20,536 nucleotides of DNA, taken from Verrucomicrobiota bacterium (GTDB lineage: Bacteria > Verrucomicrobiota > Verrucomicrobiia > Limisphaerales > J093). Position numbers and translations under genes: made by a program. Position 1 is the stretch's first letter; each line of letters opens with the position of its first letter. The stretch lies in assembly GCA_029907285.1 (NCBI GenBank), contig JARYMD010000026.1, positions 1-20,536 of the forward strand. Direction: 5' to 3'. The notes under the pieces were generated by a model. The model saw only the letters and a list, made by a program, of their open reading frames with translations. It ran no database searches and was not told where the DNA came from. This document shows, in pieces, positions 16,496 to 20,536 of this stretch.

Positions 16496-17818
16496 CTAAG
16501 CCGATTGTTCACGGAACTCGCCTCCGATCTTGACGAAAAGCGCAAACACGCCGATTGCCACGGCAACGTGCGCCGCCATGGCATACCAAACAAGCTCGGG
16601 GCGCCCACCTGCGTTGAACCACGCGTAAAGTTTCGTGTAAACAATCCCGCTCAAGAATCCACCAATCATCACCGCAAGGAAGTTCGAGCCCATGTACAAC
16701 CCCGCTTTTTCCTTGGGCGCAATCCACGTAATGTACTCCTGAATTCGAGGCGAAGTAATCATCTCGCCAACAGCGAAAAGGAAAATGCCGACGAACACCA
16801 GTGACACTCCATGCATGCGCGCCGCGCCAATTACACCGAGCCCGGCAGCCGCAACGCCAAGCCCGAAGAGAAAAGACGGCATTGGTCTGAATTTCTCGAA
16901 CACACGCGAAATCCCGAGCTGCAAAATCATTATGATGTAGCCGGTGTGCGAGATCGTCTCGCCAATAACCCTCAGCGATCCATCCTCACCTTTGCGCGCA
17001 AAGAATCCTGCAACGCTTTCACCCAACACCGAGCGCATGTCCTGATACAATCTTGCCGTGTCAAGATTGCTGTCCACGTACAGCGCGCACAGGTTGAAAA
17101 ACGCCCAAAACGGCAGCCAGAAAAACAATCCCAGCAGAATCAAAAACACTGTGAATTTCACATCTGCCAATGCGCGTCCGATCTCGCCAATGCGCTGCCC
17201 GAGCGTTTGCGTCTGGCGCTGGCGTGGCGGTTCCTTGTAAAACAAAACCGTGATCACCAGCATCAGTCCCACGGCCATTGCGGCGGCGAGAAACGCGTAG
17301 TTCCACGAAATCGCTCTCAATCGCCCCGCCACAATCGGACCAAACGACCCGCCCACGTTCACCATCGCGTAGAAAATGCCGAATCCGAGTGTCTTGTTGG
17401 TTGTATCTGTTGTTACGCGGACTGTTCCGGCAATCAGCGGTTTGAATATGCCGGCCGCAAGCCCGATGCTCAGCATCGTCAATGCAATGCCCGAGAACGA
17501 CCTGGTCAGCATCAGAAGCAGGATCGACGGCAAGTAGGCCAGGTACGACACAATCAGCACCGGCTTGAATCCATACCTGTCCGCAAATGTGCCCGAAACC
17601 ACTGGAACCGCGTACGAGAGCAATAGAAACAGACTTTGGATGTACCCCAATTGATCCCGGGAATAGCCAAGATGAGTAAGGTATATGCCAAACCCGAAAT
17701 AGATGCCGTAATAGGCGAACCGCTCGAGGATTTCTATTGCATTCGCCACCCAAAACACCCGCGGGAACGGTGTCCGGCTGGCGCCGGGCGATGTCTCCGA
17801 TTTGCAATTTCGCGTCAT
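16496..17818 (-). CDS. POT/PTR-family (proton-coupled peptide) major facilitator transporter
   Basis: 440 residues, with about twelve hydrophobic segments. The first helix carries EILERFAYYG (29-38), an exact match to the POT signature E-x-x-E-R-F-x-Y-Y-G whose Glu and Arg couple protons. Further family marks are FADRYGFKP, GIFKPLIAG (Lys126) and FYAMVNVGGSFGP (149-161), like the second PTR signature. POT proteins import di- and tripeptides, though some carry other solutes, so the substrate is inferred. I chose the ATG at 17818; the frame continues to a TTG at 17851 with no hydrophobic gain. It is convergent with the oxidoreductase and separated from the upstream tRNA-modification gene by a hairpin terminator, implying its own promoter in a very short gap, or read-through. 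Confidence 0.85.
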   Translation of the reverse strand: MTRNCKSETSPGASRTPFPRVFWVANAIEILERFAYYGIYFGFGIYLTHLGYSRDQLGYIQSLFLLLSYAVPVVSGTFADRYGFKPVLIVSYLAYLPSILLLMLTRSFSGIALTMLSIGLAAGIFKPLIAGTVRVTTDTTNKTLGFGIFYAMVNVGGSFGPIVAGRLRAISWNYAFLAAAMAVGLMLVITVLFYKEPPRQRQTQTLGQRIGEIGRALADVKFTVFLILLGLFFWLPFWAFFNLCALYVDSNLDTARLYQDMRSVLGESVAGFFARKGEDGSLRVIGETISHTGYIIMILQLGISRVFEKFRPMPSFLFGLGVAAAGLGVIGAARMHGVSLVFVGIFLFAVGEMITSPRIQEYITWIAPKEKAGLYMGSNFLAVMIGGFLSGIVYTKLYAWFNAGGRPELVWYAMAAHVAVAIGVFALFVKIGGEFREQSA

Positions 17819-17864
17819 TGAACGCCGCAAAGAATGGCAGGCAAACCGCAAACCCGCAAGAAAT

Positions 17865-17891
17865 GCAGCATTTCCGGCTTTGAAATGCTGC
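17865..17891 (-). terminator. Intrinsic terminator-like hairpin after sua5
   Basis: Perfect 10-bp stem (17865-17874 with 17882-17891, GCAGCATTTC/GAAATGCTGC) and a 7-base loop, starting at the base after the stop codon of the gene on the same strand. In the - direction it is followed by ATTTCTT, a partial T-tract. It should end or reduce transcription before the transporter gene. Confidence 0.65.
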
Positions 17892-18902
17892 TCAAGAATG
17901 ACCTTCGCCCGCAGACGCCCGCGCGAGTCTGTCTGCTATGGCAGACCACTCGGGGCTTTCCGGAGGTGCACGCACAATGATCGCAGACGCACAGGCTTCG
18001 TCGCACTCATGGAGCGCGGCGTACAGCACCCTTGCGTAGGCCCGAACATCTCTTGGCAGTACCATGACGTTCCCGAATTTGATCTGTGTTGGCGGGCGCA
18101 CATGAGTGATCAAATGGCATGAAACAGCCGCCAGATTGTGTTTCGCCAGCAAAATCTGCAGAGTCTTTTCGTCGTCCCCCCGCCACACGAACAACCGCGC
18201 CCGGGGTGCGTAATGTCGCAGCATCTGGCCCGGGCTTCGAAGTGGCTCGTCATGTTTCCCGGCTTGCGCTGTCGCAACCGTTCTGCCAAGCACGGCAGAA
18301 ATAGCAGATTCATGAATCAACCCGGGTCGCAACACACGCGGCGGGTCGCACGTCAGATCAAGCACCGTTGATTCAATTCCAATCGGACACGGCCCGCCGT
18401 CGAGAATCAATTGCAGTTTCTCGCCGAGGTTCCTTTGGACGTGTTGCGCGGTTGTGGCGGAAAGTTGACTCGAGACATTGGCGCTCGGTGCAGCCAGTGG
18501 AAACCCGCACGCATTGATGACCGCATCGATCACCGGATGGTCCGGCCACCGCACTCCCACTGTATCACCGCCGGCAGTGACGATCTCGGGGATGCACTTC
18601 GCCTTCTGAAGAACAAGTGTCAACGGCCCAGGCCAAAATGCCTTTGCAAGCAAATCTGCAGTTCTCGGCCACGCCGCAACACACTCCTGCGCCATGCGAA
18701 TTGAGGCCACGTGCACAATGATCGGATTTCGCGGCGGCCGATTCTTAACCTCGAAAATTCGCGCTACTGCGCGCTGATCGAGTGCGTTTGCCGCAAGACC
18801 ATAAACTGTCTCCGTGGGCACAGCCACCAGCTCGCCCGCTCGAAGGAATGTCACAGCCTCACGAACCGCCTGTGCCATCAGTTCAGGCGTGTCCGTTGGC
18901 AT
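17892..18902 (-). CDS. sua5: Threonylcarbamoyl-AMP synthase, Sua5 type
   Basis: This cytoplasmic enzyme makes L-threonylcarbamoyl-adenylate from threonine, bicarbonate and ATP, the first step in forming t6A at position 37 of ANN-decoding tRNAs. The 336-residue protein has a YrdC domain with GELVAVPTETVYGLAA (23-38), the nucleotide-binding KNRPPRNPIIVHV, SANVSSQLSAT and a GIESTV-VLRPG run. A C-terminal Sua5 domain begins with SPGQMLRHYAP, which separates it from the shorter TsaC form. I chose the ATG at 18902, preceded by AGGGG at a suitable distance; in-frame ATGs at 18926 and 18932 and a GTG at 18962 would add up to 20 residues. It is a housekeeping gene unrelated to the polysaccharide genes. 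Confidence 0.93.
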   Translation of the reverse strand: MPTDTPELMAQAVREAVTFLRAGELVAVPTETVYGLAANALDQRAVARIFEVKNRPPRNPIIVHVASIRMAQECVAAWPRTADLLAKAFWPGPLTLVLQKAKCIPEIVTAGGDTVGVRWPDHPVIDAVINACGFPLAAPSANVSSQLSATTAQHVQRNLGEKLQLILDGGPCPIGIESTVLDLTCDPPRVLRPGLIHESAISAVLGRTVATAQAGKHDEPLRSPGQMLRHYAPRARLFVWRGDDEKTLQILLAKHNLAAVSCHLITHVRPPTQIKFGNVMVLPRDVRAYARVLYAALHECDEACASAIIVRAPPESPEWSAIADRLARASAGEGHS

Positions 18903-18979
18903 TACCTTCGCCCCTGACTTGTCCATGTGCATGCAAATTCCGGTGCGCACCAAAGAAAGCACAAGTTCTGATGCAGGTG

Positions 18980-19023
18980 AAAGCTCAACAGATCAAGCGC
19001 AAGCCTTCTCTTTCCTGAGCTTT
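18980..19023 (-). terminator. Weak candidate hairpin between two - strand genes
   Basis: Arms AAAGCTCA (18980-18987) and TGAGCTTT (19016-19023) pair perfectly over 8 bp with a 28-base loop, 18 bases after the stop of the gene ending at 19042. There is no T-tract and the loop is long, so the role is doubtful. Confidence 0.3.
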
Positions 19024-19041
19024 GGCGGCCGTGTTCGAGAA

Positions 19042-20536
19042 TCATCTTTCCTTCGGCTCCGGGCTTTGCCAGACCCAGTCGCCTGCGGGCACGTCTTCTT
19101 TGACTTGGGCCTTCGAGATGGGCTTTCCGCCGTCGTCCACACCGTCAGGGCCGACCGAGTAAAGCACATAACGGTCCTGGTCAATTAACCGGTATTTCAA
19201 CGGCCCGCCATTGACCGGGTCCGCAGGGACGCGGGAAATGAAGCCTGGCGCCAATTCGGCCAGTGTTTCCGGATACCGGCCTTTGGCCAGACGATGTCGT
19301 TCGAGAGCGCATGCCACTCGCGCAAGGGTAACAGTGGTTTGGCCCGCAGCCGCCTTGTAAATGGTTTTCCCTGTGGCATGGAACAGTCGTGGGAACAAAA
19401 AGTTGTACGGCGAAGCCTTCTTGAACGCGTCCAATGCGGGATCGTGTTCGGCCGCGGGTGAAAGACGCACGCTCGGACGCGCAGGATCAACCCGCCCTTC
19501 CAAAAAGGCGTGGAATCCTTCGGCAACGCTGATTTGGTTGCGGTAAATCAGTGCCCGCGGCCATCCGCGAAAAACCGTGGAAGTTCTCTGCGTGCGTGCC
19601 TGCGAGCCTTCATTTGTGCTGCTGGTTGCAGCGAATACGCCGATGTTCGCCTCTGCACCCAGCATCGCCAAAGCAAGTGACCGTTCACCGCGCATGCACC
19701 GCCGGTAATCAGCCACCAGGTTGACCTGGCCCAAACGCGATTCAAGCCTTGCCAACTGAGATTCAGGCCAGCGCCGATCAGCCAGGCCCGACCATAGTGG
19801 CTGTGCGCCGAGCTCGATCAGGCTGACTTTTACCAGAAACCCGATCAGCAAAGGCTGGCTTCCCGCGGCCTCGCCAAAAGCAAGTATCGATTCGATATCC
19901 GAACACGCGGACTCGGCGTTGCCTCCGAGCAGATTGAGCCGGGCAGAAATGCTAAACACTTGGCCAAGACTCTTGAATGTTCTGAACACAGCCAACTGCT
20001 CAGATAGCGGCCCCTCGGGCCCCCACACCAATTCAGGACTGAGTTTGATCTGGGCAAACGGACGCCGCGCAGCAGTCCGCACTTCAGCAAAAAAGTTCCG
20101 ATTCTCATCGAACAGGGACCGAAGCTTCTCGAGGTCTTCCTTTGGCAATTCCGAAGCCCAATCAGCCAGCGGACACAACGTGCCGCTTCGCCAATCGCCC
20201 TGACCGGGGAGTTTTCGGTGGAACGGCTCGAACTGGGCGGTTAGCTGCTGGCAAGCGTTGGTCTTGCTCGTCTCGGGTTTCATGGCATCAGAGCCTTTCC
20301 CGAAACCGAAACACGGCGCAAGAGCCGGTGTTGCGAGAAAATTGTGGCCGTCAGGAACCGGCCCAGCCATGAGCGACACCCAATCGAGCGTTTCGCCCTT
20401 CTGTTCAAATCGCAGCTTGCACGCTTCCCATGCGCGCATGACCTCCGGGCGCTCGTGAACGAAGCGGTTGTCACCGGCTAGGCGAAAGACGATGTTGCCT
20501 CCGCCTTCCAGCTGATCCGCAACGTGTTTAAGCTTG
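19042..20536 (-). CDS. Protein of unknown function with pseudopilin-like C-terminal segment, 5'-truncated
   Basis: The frame stays open past the apparent ATG at 20439 to the end of the window (reading ...LAGDNRFVHERPEV before that Met), so the true start lies outside. The visible ~498 residues are mostly helical and include 'GPVPDGHNFLATPALAPCF', a phrase common to large uncharacterised Planctomycetota/Verrucomicrobiota proteins. The C-terminus (LAKGRYPETLAELAP, then VPADPVNGGPLKYR, then VLYSVGPDGVDDGGK) resembles the globular end of type II secretion major-pseudopilin-like proteins and is typical of this uncharacterised group. No catalytic residues are recognised. Earlier residues, probably with a membrane anchor, are off the edge. 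It sits 139 bases upstream of sua5 on the same strand. Confidence 0.8.
   Translation of the reverse strand, partial: KLKHVADQLEGGGNIVFRLAGDNRFVHERPEVMRAWEACKLRFEQKGETLDWVSLMAGPVPDGHNFLATPALAPCFGFGKGSDAMKPETSKTNACQQLTAQFEPFHRKLPGQGDWRSGTLCPLADWASELPKEDLEKLRSLFDENRNFFAEVRTAARRPFAQIKLSPELVWGPEGPLSEQLAVFRTFKSLGQVFSISARLNLLGGNAESACSDIESILAFGEAAGSQPLLIGFLVKVSLIELGAQPLWSGLADRRWPESQLARLESRLGQVNLVADYRRCMRGERSLALAMLGAEANIGVFAATSSTNEGSQARTQRTSTVFRGWPRALIYRNQISVAEGFHAFLEGRVDPARPSVRLSPAAEHDPALDAFKKASPYNFLFPRLFHATGKTIYKAAAGQTTVTLARVACALERHRLAKGRYPETLAELAPGFISRVPADPVNGGPLKYRLIDQDRYVLYSVGPDGVDDGGKPISKAQVKEDVPAGDWVWQSPEPKER

Noticed and set aside
18814..19188. 124-residue + strand open frame covering the start of sua5 and the end of the next gene
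   Set aside because: It lies antisense to two better supported genes and to the gap between them, and has no recognisable domain.

Overview
The window looks like a chromosomal stretch from a free-living or plant-polymer-degrading member of the Verrucomicrobiota (subdivision 3 / Limisphaerales-like), with Planctomycetota as the main alternative. The clues are the secreted modular protein ending in an 'FYRI'-type motif, a Tat-exported Gfo/Idh/MocA protein, many secreted glycoside hydrolases, a protein whose C-terminus resembles those of type II secretion pseudopilin-like proteins, weak Shine-Dalgarno signals, and intergenic blocks of short GC-rich hairpin repeats. No RNA gene, CRISPR array or transposase gene was seen.

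Left part (1-7931, + strand): four secreted enzymes in one tight unit. They are a GH127-type beta-L-arabinofuranosidase (5' end outside the window), an S9 prolyl-oligopeptidase/DPP-IV-like serine peptidase, a zinc metallopeptidase resembling the anthrax lethal factor / Pro-Pro endopeptidase (M34, ATLF) fold with a second, inactivated copy of its own domain, and a GH146-type beta-L-arabinofuranosidase. The first three genes overlap by ATGA, and the fourth follows by 30 bases. Beta-L-arabinofuranosidases plus proline-directed peptidases is the set expected for dismantling hydroxyproline-rich plant glycoproteins (extensins), whose hydroxyprolines carry beta-L-arabinofuranose chains. This reading is an inference and is the main finding. 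A perfect 17-bp inverted repeat closes the unit.

Middle (8086-14587, - strand): a GH29 alpha-L-fucosidase with a discoidin-like C-terminal domain, a clan GH-A glycoside hydrolase 58 bases downstream, a repeat-rich 531-base gap (10021-10551), and a secreted modular protein of unknown function. The fucosidase is read away from the + strand oxidoreductase gene at 15068; the 480 bases between them hold no supported gene.

Right part (15068-20536): a Tat-exported Gfo/Idh/MocA oxidoreductase (+), then on the - strand a POT-family (peptide) transporter, a Sua5-type threonylcarbamoyl-AMP synthase (tRNA t6A modification, housekeeping) ending in an intrinsic-terminator-like hairpin, and a 5'-truncated protein of unknown function. 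The POT transporter could import di- and tripeptides released by the peptidases, but it is not in the same operon.
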